DNA from: Hypericum androsaemum
Lineage: Eukaryota; Streptophyta; Magnoliopsida; Malpighiales; Hypericaceae
Direction: 5' to 3'
Length of the DNA stretch: 64,000 nt
Assembly: GCA_963995505.1 (NCBI GenBank)
Contig: OZ023189.1
Span: 1,873,155-1,937,154 of the forward strand
The notes below the pieces were generated by a model. That model did no database searches. It saw only the letters and a program-made list of their open reading frames with translations, and was not told where the DNA came from. A program made the position numbers and the translations under genes. Below, piece by piece: positions 46,799-58,774 of the stretch; the stretch's first letter is position 1, and each line of letters starts with the position of its first letter.

Positions 46799-46799
46799 G

Positions 46800-48220
46800 T
46801 GGTTGAGACAGTAAACAAATTATCTAGAAATTCAAAATGGTCTCAATTGTAATTAAAGAAGTAATAGTAAAAACCGCATAAATTTAGTTATAAAAAAAAC
46901 ACAAATAAAATTACATGAAAATTTCTCAAATATGAGTTCATACTGTATATGAAAAAATTTACTAATATTTTTTTGATAAATAAAATTTTATTGATAATCG
47001 TAAATATTTACATTCGTGTAGAAATCCCTCGCACAAGTATGAGGTTGCAACTAGCAGAGATCGTCAAAATTCTGAGCGATAAAATTCATTGGGAAAAAAT
47101 CGATTCACTGAAAGAGTACCGAACGCCCCTAGAACAATTCCACACGATAAAAATCACTAATAAGGAGAGTAATTAAAACTATTTGTAATTATTTATCAAA
47201 TTTTACTCAGATCTACTCACCTTGTATTTTTCTCGTATTTTTATTAAATAATATTTTAAGATCTTTCTATTTTTATTTATTAATTACAACTATACATAAA
47301 TCTTTATTGAATTCTTGTTATCGAATTTAAACTCTTACTAAGTTAGGCTGTAAATTTTTTTCTTTATTTGTTTCTTAGTCTCCATTGAAATCGCAAGTTT
47401 TTTAAGAAAATTGATGAATGCTGAATCTTTTATGATTTGATCAAATATGAAAACCTCATTCGTGCAATTCTATTAAAATAATATGCACCGTCTCAATGCC
47501 CAAGGAGAAATACCAAGTCGAATTTGAGAGGAGACCATAAATATAAAATTGTTGTAACCAAAAGATTGGTACTAAAAAGGCTATTCTGAGTGAGCAAGCA
47601 AAAACAAAGAACAAGTCATGGAGATTATGTGAGAGAATAAAAATGAGGAAAATAATTTGTTCAGGTTTATTGGTTCATTTGATGACATGACAACTACATA
47701 TGGAATCTTAATAATGAAGCACTAAATTCTATTAAGCAGTGCAAATCTACCGCGCAATCTTTATAACAATAGAGATCTCGAGCAAAATATACTATTGTCC
47801 ATCTTTTTTTAAGGATAATGTTGTCCATCTCATAACCACTAAAATATCAAGTGATTCGTGAAAGTTATTGGTAAGTGCGAAATATACTCGTATTTGTGTG
47901 TAATTTTGGCTTTTTTTTTTATCTATCGTCTAATTTCGTAAATTTTGCGTTTGTTGGTGTCATTTGGATTTTATTAAATTTTACTTCACTTTTGAAGTTT
48001 GAAGAATTTATGTCTCTGATGCAATTATGGCCTCATAAAGCAAAAAACTTACTAAAACAACAAAAACTAAAAATTTATAACAAAAACTATCTGGCCACGT
48101 TATCGATGCCATGTAGGACAAGGTCAGCCCAAATCTATATCTCAAAGCTAAAAAAATTCCACAACTCAACTCAAGGTCTTTGTGGGACTTGTGGGTAACA
48201 CAGAGTATTAAAGTGTACTA
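46800..48220. other. AT-rich intergenic sequence
   Basis: No coding, RNA or repeat feature was recognised. Open frames at 46949-47176 and 47875-48198 lack any motif. Confidence 0.4.
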
Positions 48221-48225
48221 AATCT

Positions 48226-48254
48226 TTAATAATAATAATAATAATAATAATAAT
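48226..48254. repeat. (AAT)n microsatellite
   Basis: Nine to ten AAT units lie just beyond the presumed 3' end of the tRNA methyltransferase gene. Confidence 0.9.
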
Positions 48255-48531
48255 GGGACAAGCTGTTACTCCGTGAAATCGAACACTACTGGAAGGCATG
48301 GAAATGGGGTAAATTGCAGTCTTTTTAAGCTCAACACAAGCATCATCCTGTATTTTCCGCCCAAGAACAAGAAATCTGGCCTTTGCTTGAATAAAATATT
48401 GCAGAGCAAACCAAAGGCTAAGAGATAAACATCAGGTAAAGAGCTTCTAAATTCTGTTTTTATGGAAAATTTTGGTTCGAGAAGGTCGACATTTTCATGA
48501 TCGCCCAAACTACTTGGAAAGCACAGAGAGG

Positions 48532-51500
48532 TCATACGTACTTGCCTCTGTACTTTGGCTTCAGTTCCTTGCATCCATTATCGTCAGCCTCATCGAGCCG
48601 AGGTTCGGATGGACTGAAGACTGAGGAATGTAAATTACCCTCTTCCAACCACTTCAAATGATTCAGCTTGAACTCCAAGTGCATTAGCCTAGCTGCCTCG
48701 ACGATCTCTTCCGTGTATTGTGCTGTCTTCACCATGGTCAATAGAACCCTGCTGTACCGTGAGCTTAAGATCTGCTCAGAAGAAGCAACCAGTGTAAAAC
48801 AAGGGTGTTCCGGGTACTGAGTCTTGACAACACTATCATCTTCTCGCACTACAGGATAGAAGTACACAAGCCTGCCACCCATTACGAGCATCCGAGCACC
48901 AAGGTCAAGTAAGTCATGGATGCACTCCGCTAAGCTGTACGGTGCAGTTGATGGTATATGACCAGTTCTCTTATCATCAGGAACTGTATATGGACGCACA
49001 GCCCCCTTGAGCAATTTCCGGCCCCCAGATTTGCGTCCTCCAGCACGAACTCCATAGGGAGGGTCACACACTATGGCATCAAATATCTAGCTAAAGCAAA
49101 AGATCATGGTTAGAAAAACAAGTAAAAAAAAACCGTGCTAATGACATTAGCTTCCAGAGCTTAAATTGTCTAGAAAGTTATGTTTAGACTGTATTTTAGG
49201 TATCTAGGAGTATCTTTAGTTTGCATTCCCAGTCACAACCTTTGACAGTATAATAAAATGTCCCAAAGAGGATAACTTCCATGCAGAAACTAGAAGACAG
49301 CCACAAAAGATACCTCTCTCAGTCCACAACGCCACGGTGGAAGGTTATTATCTGCCCTCAGAAGACCGACTGGCATAGGCAGCCCATACTGCAGATAACA
49401 AACACCAACAAACATTACTTCCATACCAACAAGTTCATTGATACTTGTTTGAAAGGTTGAACAAGCTGATAAACAGACGAGCAAAACTTCAGATACACCT
49501 GCTTGAAATTGCTCCAAATATTGCAGTCAGGTCCACGCCCATCCCGCAATACTCTTATGTCAATATCAGCTCCCTGATAAGTAAAGTTAGCTTCAAATTA
49601 AGACGTCACAAAACAATCAGAAACAACAACCAAGACAAGAAATCTTTCGGAGATAAGAACATGCCATTGTCATTGCCCCAAAATGTGTTGCAGCAATAAG
49701 AATGCTCCCTGTTCCAACAAAAGGATCATAAACAAGTTTCCCTGGTGTCACCAAGGCTTGGTTTGCCATCAAAAATGCCATTTCTGCGTCCATGGCTGTG
49801 GGGCCAAGATATCTTCTGCTTTTCAGTTGATACGTCGGTATGAGCTTCCTGTCAGCAGTACCAACCTCCCGACCAAAAAAGATCCTCTTCTGAACAACTG
49901 GTGGCAGACCATTGTTAACGCCATAATCATCTGTTTCAAATAGCAAGAACTTGTGGTTTGGGCTCTTCAAATTAACTCTTCCCTGTATCATATAAAATGT
50001 ATATTAGAAATTTAAAAGGAAATGCCAAGAATCTATAGACATAAATGCTCTTTCAAGGGACAAGGCACATTGAGACAATGCGACAAGCCAGAGGCAAAGA
50101 ACATGCAACAGTTACTCTATGCACAACTGATTTCTTGTCGTTCTACTATTCATCAAGGCTGTTACTTGTGTTTACAGAAAAAAGTGAATAGAATTGGATA
50201 AATCTGAATCAAATCAATTATTAGCTTGACTGGTAAGTGAATGTATGATCATGGATTTAAGTTCATTCCATAAAACTACAAAGCAAAATGCAATCCATGA
50301 TGACCTCCATTGTTTTCTTTTTTTGACATTTACAGTGTATTCCATTGAGTCATATCCAAGTCTACCTAAACAAGAAATGTCAAATCATTTAACATATAAG
50401 TTCTAGGTGCTTACCCTGTGACTAAAGAGAAGCAGGAACAGTTCGTTCAAACTTCCTTAGCATTTTGCATCTTATCCATGCTAATGGATTACAGTGAAAC
50501 GAGAAGTTGCATGCCCAAAGCAGCCGAGTATTAACACCCATAGCATGAATGAAAAAGAAGAATTTTGGTATACCACAAAATTCACGTGGCCTGTTGCATT
50601 TTTCAGCTACTCTCATTGGGACTTTCGGGTAAATTTGTGCTCCTTGGAGGTGTTTGCATATATCATCTAAATAAGGGAGAGATGGAGATCCATAAATGAC
50701 TAGGTCTAAGCATCTATTAGGCAACCCTGTTCAAAATGCCTTGCTCTTTCAAGCAGGCACCAAACGCAAACAATTAATGGAGTCAAACTTAATTATTTTA
50801 ATCGACAATCTCACAGCTACTCAAACAAGCACTTCAACAGAGTAGCTTTGATTATTTAGGCACTAAAAAGTAAATGATATAGCTCAATTCTAAGTTCTTT
50901 TAGCTCTTTGAACATTCGAACGCTGGTGACAGATTCAAGGTCCAGGCCAGCATTACTGTTGAGATTGTGGTTTTTTTCATGAAGTTTTTAAGGTCCTTAA
51001 TGCATCTCCCATTCCATGGTCTATTCATATCCACCTCTATAAAACAACCTATTATTAGTCAAATGCAACTTCAAACTGGACACTTTCTCATCCCGAATGC
51101 TACATCACGGATCATGATATAACAAATATCTTTGACACCACTTTCATGAAATGAATGTGAGCCCAATTATTTTGTATTAAGCAATATAAATTGCAGTAAA
51201 CACACATAATACTAACATTTCGGACAATATGAAGTACAAAAGCAATCACATCAATTATAAGTAGCAAAGAAAAAGAAAACAGAAACTACTTCCTAACCTT
51301 GAACGGGATATAGTCTAGCCCTGTAATGCGATTATTTTGTTCCTGCAAACTCATAACTTTCCCAAAGCTGTCAACCGTTATCTTAAATGTGCTTTCAGAA
51401 GTCAGATATGGAGACTTCCGCTCGTCCGGGTAACTTCTTATAGCCTCTTCCAGCTCTTGAAAACTACTTCCTTCTCCCCAAACTTCATAGATTCCTTTTA

Positions 51501-52066
51501 CAAGAATACCTACAGATATGCAAGTTGTAGATGATATAAATCCCAAAAGCAACTAATTTTGAAGGTATGTAATTGTGAGTTAATCTTTAATGTCATTGGC
51601 TCCCAAAATTATTGAAATCAATAGGACAAAGTTCTGGCTCAGAGGCAGCAAAAGTAAACAAATATTCATTGCTAAACGACAAGACAAAATTCACGAGTAC
51701 TTGAAAGTCGTTATATACTCCATAAATGTACACACAATACTAGCAAACTCCAATTAACTGCCTATTCACAGAATCCTTGCTCTCTCATTCAATTCAAGAA
51801 ACTTAATCTACACATCGAATACACAATACTAGCAGCAACTACACAGAGAGGAACTTACTTCTGTTGGCGACATTGCGAGCAACTTCTTCGGAAGGGAGGC
51901 TGACATAGTGGAACGGAGAATCAGGGTGGTGATCCTTGGGAAGCCGCCAATCCAAATGCCCTCCACCATCACCCCCGCCGGTTCCCCGAAAAAGCTCCGC
52001 GAGGGACTCCACCTCCGGCTTTCTAAAGTCCAGCAACCTATGGTAGAACACGCAAAGGTACCACAT
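48532..52066 (-). CDS. TRMT11: tRNA (guanine-10-N2)-methyltransferase, TRM11/TRMT11 homologue
   Basis: The catalytic subunit that, with TRM112 in yeast and humans, forms N2-methylguanosine at position 10 of tRNAs. Six exons (52066-51859, 51509-51298, 49982-49665, 49573-49499, 49388-49314, 49086-48532) join in frame to 480 residues. The N-terminal part (FYHRLLDFRKPEVESL) and FKGRVNLKSPNHKF match the THUMP-type region. DPFVGTG (226-232) is the SAM-binding loop, DPPYG (304-308) the catalytic N-methyltransferase motif, and GGRLVYFYPV the C-terminal core. The end KPKYRGKYV is followed by TGA at 48532. All borders are GT-AG except the donor after exon 3, which reads ATG|GCATGT and gives a GC-AG intron (49664-49574). 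Intron 2 is 1.3 kb. The gene appears intact. Confidence 0.93.
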
Positions 52067-52519
52067 CTCCTCCTCTTAACTCCTAAAACACGACAGCTAC
52101 AGAAAAGTCAACAACCCTCGAAGCGAACGGACAAAAGGATTCAAGTGGACTGACAAAGATGCCAACTTGATGAGATTTTGCACTGAGTCATTCCATCGAA
52201 CATGTACTGTGCATCTATAAATGAGGGACCGGGAAAACAGCTCTTTTTCCTTTTGAAGTAACCACACGGTCACGGAGTATTAGGGTTTCTGTAGGGCTTT
52301 TTCCTCCCTCGCGGAACGGAATGGTGTATTATTGGCTTGTCGATGTTTCTACGACGTCGTCTTGAGGATCCATTTCTGTGTTGCTACTTCAGTCTTGGGC
52401 CACGGGAGTATTACCAATTTGACCTATAATGTTTTTGTTAGGTTTTGAATGCAAAGTTAATGTATTTGACCCAAAAGTGAAAAGCCCAAGTGGTAGGCTC
52501 ATTAATGGAAATAGAAAGT

Positions 52520-52990
52520 ACATTACCACATTGAAAACAACAAGGAAAATTTTCTAGTTTATAAGGAGAAGCTCCTTATTAGCTCCTACACATCATCCGA
52601 GCACAAGCACGCGCGTGTGCGCATGGGGTGCATTGGACGCAGGTCGCAATGGGCGCACTTGGCACGTGCGCATCGTCGCGAGGAGCTCGATGAGCTTCTA
52701 AGTTTTGTCGAAGCTCGGAAACCACTCAGGTTGCTCGGACGAAGAGGCACAAAAGCCTGGAACATCCCGGAGACTTCCAGACGGCCGAAGGGAACATCCC
52801 GGAGACTTCCAGACGGCCGAAGGGTTACGAGATTGTAGGCTCTCTCTCCCTCTCTCAGAAAGTTCCGTAGTCCGAAAATCGTTGTATCTTGGGGACGTTT
52901 TCCGTAGCCCGTAAGTACTGAATACAGGACAATCTTGTCTTACGGAGAAAGAGTCTAACTCTTGCATTACAAGATCCTAATCAAATACAC
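52520..52990 (+). promoter_or_regulatory. snRNA-type promoter layout, copy D, with GC-rich downstream region
   Basis: ATTACCACATTG (52522-52533), a gap of exactly 24 nt, then TTTATAAG (52558-52565). Downstream is unlike copies A-C: a short inverted repeat GGAGAAGCTCCTTATTAGCTCC, then a GC-rich region (CGCGCGTGTGCGCATGGGG). The layout could be the U3/R part of an LTR, since the following 400 bases have LTR-like wording, but no partner copy is in the window. It lies about 450 bp upstream of the tRNA methyltransferase start, in the opposite direction. Confidence 0.45.
52761..52824. repeat. Perfect 32-bp tandem duplication
   Basis: The 32-bp unit starting AACATCCCGGAGACTTCCAG occurs twice, directly adjacent and without mismatch (52761-52792 and 52793-52824). 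It implies a recent slippage event. Confidence 0.9.
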
Positions 52991-53608
52991 CACCTCCGAC
53001 AAAGAACCGCTTTTGCTTACACACAGCTGCTCAAAATATTTTCATGATCCAACCTTTTTTTTTTGGTTTATAACCACTCTATATCCAAATATTTACTGGG
53101 TGACAAGTTTGAGAGAGGTGAGATTTTTTAAAAATGGCAAAGTTACTCCCAATAAGTAATTAACACTATTGCATTTTCGAGTGCTACAACTCGTTATGAC
53201 TCTTACTAAATATGTTTTAAACACGAATATCTAGTTACGAATAATTCAAACTCAAATAAGTTAGGATTTTTATTGATAGACAAAATTCTTTAATATTGTT
53301 AGTTTAAATTGAAAATCTCTTAATTAATCTATAACAAATTTAACAAAATTGATTGCTGGCTCGTTCAGTGGCAAAAGAAGGGGAGCGTTAAAGCACAAAT
53401 TCAGCTCCACCAAGAATCGATACCTAGCATGACATTTCTATTATATTTCTAGAATATGATCTCTTGAAAACAGATAAATCTAAGAAGTGTCTTACTCATT
53501 GTAAAATAATGAGTACATGCTCAATGTCACTTAACTCAAGATGATTATTATGATTATCATTAGTTTTTGTCCGCTTGGTATCACAAGCCAACCTTGAATA
53601 GTTACCTC

Positions 53609-54066
53609 TGTTAGGAAATCTATTTCCTAATAATATAATGGGCCACATATTATTTCATAAGTTATATTCGCTACTTAAATAATTGGACTATTATGAGAGG
53701 TGATTCATAGTTTAGGAAGTTCTAGACTACTTGACTTCTAATGAAATATCGATTTAATGAGTAGATACCGGTTATTGGCTTATTAAAGGAATTATGGGTC
53801 CCTAGTTGATCAATATATAAAGACTCCTAGGTTATAGTTTCCAACGCACTAAATCAATTACGTTGGAAGGGTGACGACTACAGAGTCTTAGGAGATTTAG
53901 TTGAAGAAAATCACTAACCATCGTGTTTCGTGCAGGTTCTGTCGTTCTCAATCATCGTAGGTATTTTGCAACAATAGGTGATCGTCCGCCATAGATATAT
54001 ATATTCCTATGAGTCCTTAACTATTCATGATGATTTTGAGTTATTAGATATAAAATATATCTAACA
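53609..54066 (+). mobile_element. Copia-type LTR followed by a primer-binding site
   Basis: A 458-bp unit starts TGTTAGGAAATC and ends ATATCTAACA, with perfect short inverted ends (TGTTAG/CTAACA). Right after it comes AGTGGTCAGAGCTGTC, close to the methionine-tRNA primer site (TGGTATCAGAGC) used by Copia elements, so this is a 5' LTR in plus orientation. A TATA region, TCAATATATAAAGAC, lies near 53810. The interior continues rightward without readable gag and is interrupted by a LINE at 54662. No 3' LTR was found, so the element is truncated. Confidence 0.75.
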
Positions 54067-54644
54067 AGTGGTCAGAGCTGTCATCATTGTTGGATTGTTA
54101 AAATTTTATTTTGGCTAATCTAAGGTTATTGAAATTTGCGTTGATGATTTCTGGGTCAAAATATCCAGAATTGAACTTAGGGTTGTTTCTTGATGAATCT
54201 TGTTGAATTTGTGAAGGTTCTATTGATTTGTTTTGTAGTTGTAGGATTGGTTGCGTAATTTTTTTTTTTGTAATTAGGAATTAAAAAAATTACAAGAAGA
54301 GTGGACATATTCAAAGAAACCAATCGGACTGTGAAATTAAAACAAACCGATGGATATGTCAGCGATGGTTTTATCTAATCAGACTAAGGACTAGATTGAA
54401 CTTAGGTTTGGAATAAGATCGGGGGATTTGTGCCCTATCTCCACAAATTTCTGTTGATTTATCGGATTGATTAAAGAAGACAGTAACCAAGTCTTGGTTA
54501 CACGGTGAATTGAAATTAGGGTTAATTCTTCTTGAACCCGTGAACCTAAAAGTTTTATAGTCAATCAATTTTTTTTTTGGTTTTCTAAAATTGGGTTTAG
54601 CAACGGATTTGTTGTTTTCTGTTTATGGAACTACAGGTCAAAAT

Positions 54645-55786
54645 CAAGGTTAATTTAAAGTGTTTTTTTTTTGTGTAATGGGAGAGGCAAAAGCCCCTAC
54701 ATATATATAAATCTAATGGCCAAAAACATCATACTTAGTGCAAAGCCCCCTCTCGGCCTCTTGTGAGGTTGCGACCGCCGGCCTCATCAAAATCCTATCA
54801 CGGAAAAACACGTTGGGAAAACTCCGTGATAGGGAAAGAGTACCTCGGGAGAGTATACCCTCCCTTGACGTTTGGTGTATCGCGAAACCTGGCTTTGCAC
54901 CGTCAACTAGCACAACATTCCGGGAAAAGGCAACATCCCCAATATCCTCTAACATAATGGCCCTAACATCAATCGGGGCGATATCCAAGACATGAGTACC
55001 AAGGGGCATGGAAAAACCAATATTAGCTAAACGATCCGCACATCTATTGGCTTCTCTATAAGCATGCACAATCTGAAGGTTCCAATCCCCTTTCAACTCG
55101 TGTCTAACCTGATCAAGGAGAGGGGAAAGAGACTCACGTTGACCACACTTTGAATTGAGCAAACTCACCACTACACTAGAGTCCATCTCGAGAATCAGCT
55201 TGTTGATCCCTTTCATCTTTGCCATCTTGAGCCCATGGTAAGCACCCCATAACTCCGCCTCCACACTGGTACAAGTCCCAATATTTGATGAAAATCCTCT
55301 GACCCACTCTCCTTAATGGTCTCTAAGAATACCTCCAGCAGCGGCCAGCCCGCATGTCGCTCTCATTGCCCCATCCGTATTCATCTTCCACCAACCGTTA
55401 ACTGGGCGCTCCCACCCGATCAAGTGATTCTCTCGCCTCGGTTTGTTCCCCAGTTGGTTTGAAATTTCTTGTACCTTAGTTAATTCCTTATACCTGTTGC
55501 AGATAACAAAATGCTGGTTAGTTGGTCTGGGTTCACCTTCTTGCCAAATACAGTAATTTTTCCATTTCCAGAACGCATTAATAGCTACTAAAAATAGAGA
55601 TAACCACTCTTTGGATCCTGCAAGGTTAGCATCGATCCAAGTTGGCAAGTCTAACTGAAAGAAATTCCCAATGGTACACCCAGCATCGCGAATTAAGTGC
55701 TTCCAAACAGGGGTAACTTTAGCACAGTCACGGAGGGCGTGCAGTATCGTTTCTTCTCTATTTGGGCAGCAAGGTTAATTTAAAGT
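54645..55786 (-). mobile_element. 5'-truncated LINE (non-LTR retrotransposon) with 16-17 bp target duplication
   Basis: Identical direct repeats (C)AAGGTTAATTTAAAGT lie at 54645-54661 and 55770-55786. Between them is 1.1 kb in minus orientation with a poly(T) run on the plus strand (54663-54672), i.e. a 3' poly(A) tail. It contains only the C-terminal end of the LINE polyprotein, and the 5' truncation falls within the zf-RVT region (CCPNREET, HALRDC). Truncation, poly(A) and a long target duplication are the usual signature of target-primed reverse transcription. It is inserted into the remnant Copia interior. Confidence 0.93.
54713..55765 (-). pseudogene. LINE C-terminal zf-RVT and RNase H domain with one nonsense codon
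   Basis: On the minus strand the frame reads from a zinc-binding zf-RVT remnant through WKMNTDGAM, EAELWGAYHGL, LILEMDSS and REANRCADRLAN. This preserves the four acidic RNase H residues (D, E, D, D). A single in-frame TAA (55313-55315) follows GGILRDH. The reverse transcriptase and endonuclease are absent through 5' truncation, so it was dead on arrival. Confidence 0.88.
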
Positions 55787-56055
55787 TTGGCATAGATCAA
55801 GAGTGTTAGGTTTTTTGTTCCACATTATTGATCTATAGGATTCTAGGAAGATTGTCAATTTTTATTCTTATTTGATTTTATGGATTAAAATTGTCAGAAA
55901 ATATTCTCTGTCCTTTCTGAGGCTATGAAGTATGAACATGTTCAGCCGTGTTCAATTATCGGTTAACTGTTGGCCGAATACTTACGAAGTTTGAATGGTT
56001 TTCATACCTTGGTTTGTTGATTCTCAGAGGAGAATGGGTAGACAAGGAGGAGGAA
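55787..56055 (+). other. Continuation of the LTR element interior after the LINE
   Basis: This should be the downstream part of the sequence split by the LINE insertion, because the target duplication joins TAAAGT to TTGGCAT. No protein motif is readable. Confidence 0.35.
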
Positions 56056-56059
56056 TGAA

Positions 56060-56745
56060 GGGATAAAGATACTTTACTACTTTCTAATATAAGAAGTAGA
56101 TATTTTGTACTCTATATTTTAAAAATATTTAACAAAGTACCATATATTAATGTGAATCTAATCTTTTGGTGATAGAGAGAGGTGTCATGATAATGCTGAC
56201 ATGAAAATAACTTGATGACATGGATAAATTAGTCAAAATTACTTTTTAAAAATAAGGGTAGATTACCTCCGACCACCCACCTCCCCTCTCCTCCCACCTC
56301 CCCTCTCAGCCAAAACAAACCCATAAAAACACAGAGACACAGGACAAAAAAGGAGAGTCACGAATAGCTGGTGCTGCATCTTGACTGTCGGAAGAATTGC
56401 CGCTTTAATTATGCTAAAAAAACCCAGAAACACCATTGATCAAAGATAGTAACTTTAGGCCTGGCAAAGGGTACTGGGATGGATCCATACCGGGGAGATC
56501 ACATTTACTTAAAACAAATGAAAAAAATCGGAATTTTTACACATAATTCAGCTCGTACAAGTAGGTTTTTTTTTCCCACAAAAGGTGGTGGGAGAAGAGG
56601 GGAGGATGGAAGAGGTGGGTGGTCGGAGGAGAGGGAGGATGGGGAAGGAGGAGATAAATACATGGTACTTTATTGGGTGTTTTTTAAAATAGGCGGTATA
56701 AAATGTTTATTCTTATAATACATGGTATTAAAATATCTTTATCCC
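56060..56745. mobile_element. Foldback/MITE-like element with long imperfect inverted ends
   Basis: The ends read GGGATAAAGATA (56060 on) and its reverse complement (ending 56745). The similarity continues inward for about 100 bases, including ATATTTTAAAA...AACAAAGTACCAT. A second inner pair follows: CCGACCACCCACCTCCCCTC (about 56267-56290) against GAGGTGGGTGGTCGGAGG (about 56610-56627). The middle has no coding motif. The target duplication is unclear (possibly a diverged TAA), so the superfamily is not assigned. Confidence 0.6.
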
Positions 56746-57231
56746 TAAAAGAAATGGCCCACTTAATTTAATGCTTATGTGGTATAGATTAATAAATTAG
56801 ATCACGTAATACGATACTCTATCACCGATCATCGAAAAATTGGTCTCGAATTTGTCAATTTAATAAATACGGAATACTGAATAGATCTATCTCTAATAAA
56901 GAGTGTTAATTGAATAAATACAGTTATCTATATGTAGTGGAAAATCAGATTCAGTGGGGACTATATAAAAGATGTCCACACGGAAGGAACTAAATCTAGG
57001 CCGTTCGATTAGATTAATTTTATTTTTTATCGATCCAACAGTCCAAAGTAATTGAGGGCATTACAGGTTTTTAATCCACGAATCCCAAACCAGGGTTAAC
57101 ACACACTCACCCTAGCATGTAGCCCACGAAGTCCAAAGTCTATAGCCCTCTTCCTCTTCCAATTTTTTTTAATTCATTTGAATCTCATTCTCTCTTCCAA
57201 GAGGAAGTCATCGACGATTCAGTCTCTCCTC

Positions 57232-57593
57232 CAAGAGGAAACGTCACCGTGAACAAGCCCTCCGACCACATCGAAGAAACTTACCCGACCCAACTAGGTT
57301 TCGGACTCCAAAGCTAACCCATCACCCACTAGGCCTAACCCATTCGACTCCAAATTCGAAACCCTGGTAAGTTAATCAGTTCCCCCTTCCTTTTCTCTTT
57401 TCGTTACCGACGACACCCTGAACAAGTCGACCGACCACATCGAAGAAACTTACCCAACCCAACTAGGTTTTGGACTCCAAAGCCGACCCATCACCTGCTA
57501 GGCCTAACCCCTTCGACTCTAAATCCAAAACCACGGTAAGTTAATCAGTTCCTCATTGCCTTTCTCTTTTTTGTTACCGAGCCCTTGATTATT
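57232..57593 (+). repeat. Tandem duplication of about 170 bp with splice-donor-like core
   Basis: Two adjacent copies share GAACAAG, CGACCACATCGAAGAAACTTACCC, AACCCAACTAGGTTT, GGACTCCAAAGC, CTAGGCCTAACCC and ACGGTAAGTTAATCAGTTCC. Each unit contains GGTAAGTTAATCAG, which resembles a strong 5' splice site. The region lies upstream of the Ulp1-like fragment and may be its 5' leader. Confidence 0.75.
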
Positions 57594-58167
57594 GGGTTTA
57601 AAGGTGGTTGATTGCTGGTGCGAGAGATTGAAGGCGGCTCTGGTTAGGAATAGGAAGAGGTCACTGTCGCTAATAGAGAGATGGGTGACAAGAAGAGGAA
57701 TAACACAAGGTAAATCACAACTTGCACCAACCGTGCTCTTGTGGATAAGAGTCGATTCATAATTTTGTACCATTATACTAGTCCACTGTCTATTTTACCC
57801 GTTCTGTGTTTCAACGACTGTTTGATTTGATAATAAAAATATTGGTATATTTGTAGAGTGTTACCGGTATATATGCGAAGTGCAAATAGTTTGATTGTGA
57901 AGTGTTAATGGTTTGCATTTTTTAGAAAGTGATAGCAACACATAATGCTCTTTTCGATTTAGCCTATACCAATGCGGCTTCCGAACTGTTATTCTTCTTG
58001 TTGGTTCATGTTCTATGTTGTATAATTTGTTTGCTTACAATTCTTGTTGTTGTTGTTTTATGGTTGGTGATAACCAATGGAAAGAAGATCCAATGTCTTC
58101 ATACCCATTTCTTGAAAACAGTAATAAAGATCGACATCGGCAATTATGAATGGAAAATTATATAAAA

Positions 58168-58342
58168 TGTTCCAAGACAAGAAGACAATATTAGTTGCGG
58201 AATATTTGCTTGCAAATATGTTAAGTTCTATACACATGAATGGGCCAACGGAAAAATTCTCTCAGAATTCATATCGGAGTGGTTCAAGACATCTGTTTTG
58301 GACAAAATGAGGAAACATATTTGTCTTGATTTGGTTGTATAA
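58168..58342 (+). pseudogene. C-terminal fragment of an Ulp1-like (C48) cysteine protease
   Basis: The plus strand encodes VPRQEDNISCGIFACKYVKF, then EWANGKILSEFISEWFKTSV and a stop at 58340-58342. DNISCGIFACKYV corresponds to the DCGxFxCKY region around the catalytic cysteine of Ulp1/SENP SUMO proteases, a domain often carried by plant transposons (some Mutator-like and CACTA elements). The catalytic His and Asp parts are not found upstream, so this is a fragment or a decayed multi-exon gene. A candidate first exon, MGDKKRNNTR (57681 on, followed by a GTAAAT donor), is speculative. Confidence 0.6.
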
Positions 58343-58774
58343 CAAGATAACCTACTGCTGCCATCTATATTGGTGAGTGCATACGAATGGCAAATGTCCA
58401 AAAATTTCACCGTTTACCAATGAAAGGCGCAGAAATGATGGAAACAATGGTATTGGTTGTAGAAGTCATTCCTTTTGAGTTTTAGGGCATGTAATGACCT
58501 AGACATATTTTTATTTTTATTATCTTTCGGGTAGTAACCTACTGCTGCCATCTGTAATGGCCTTATATTTGTTATAAGATGTACTCGCAACAGTTTTCAT
58601 TTGTAGTGATGTTAGTTTTCTGATTCAATCGCAATGGTTTCTTCATTGGCTAATATTGGTTTAACATTAGTACCAATGTTGTATGTGTATTGTACCAATG
58701 TCAATGCACAATGATATCAATATCATTACAATGGGATACCATAAGATTATCATATCCATATGCCGATGATTACA

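Noticed and set aside
50422..50724. 100-codon minus-strand frame inside the tRNA methyltransferase gene
   Set aside because: It lies within intron 2 and has no motif; exons 2 and 3 join in phase without it.
53350..53420. tRNA-like words TGGCTCGTTCAGTGG and GAATCGATACC suggesting another SINE
   Set aside because: The B box is poor, the spacing is long, and no flanking target duplication or A-rich end was found.
57250..57270. CGACCACATCG words resembling the snRNA USE
   Set aside because: No TATA box follows at the expected distance in either tandem copy.
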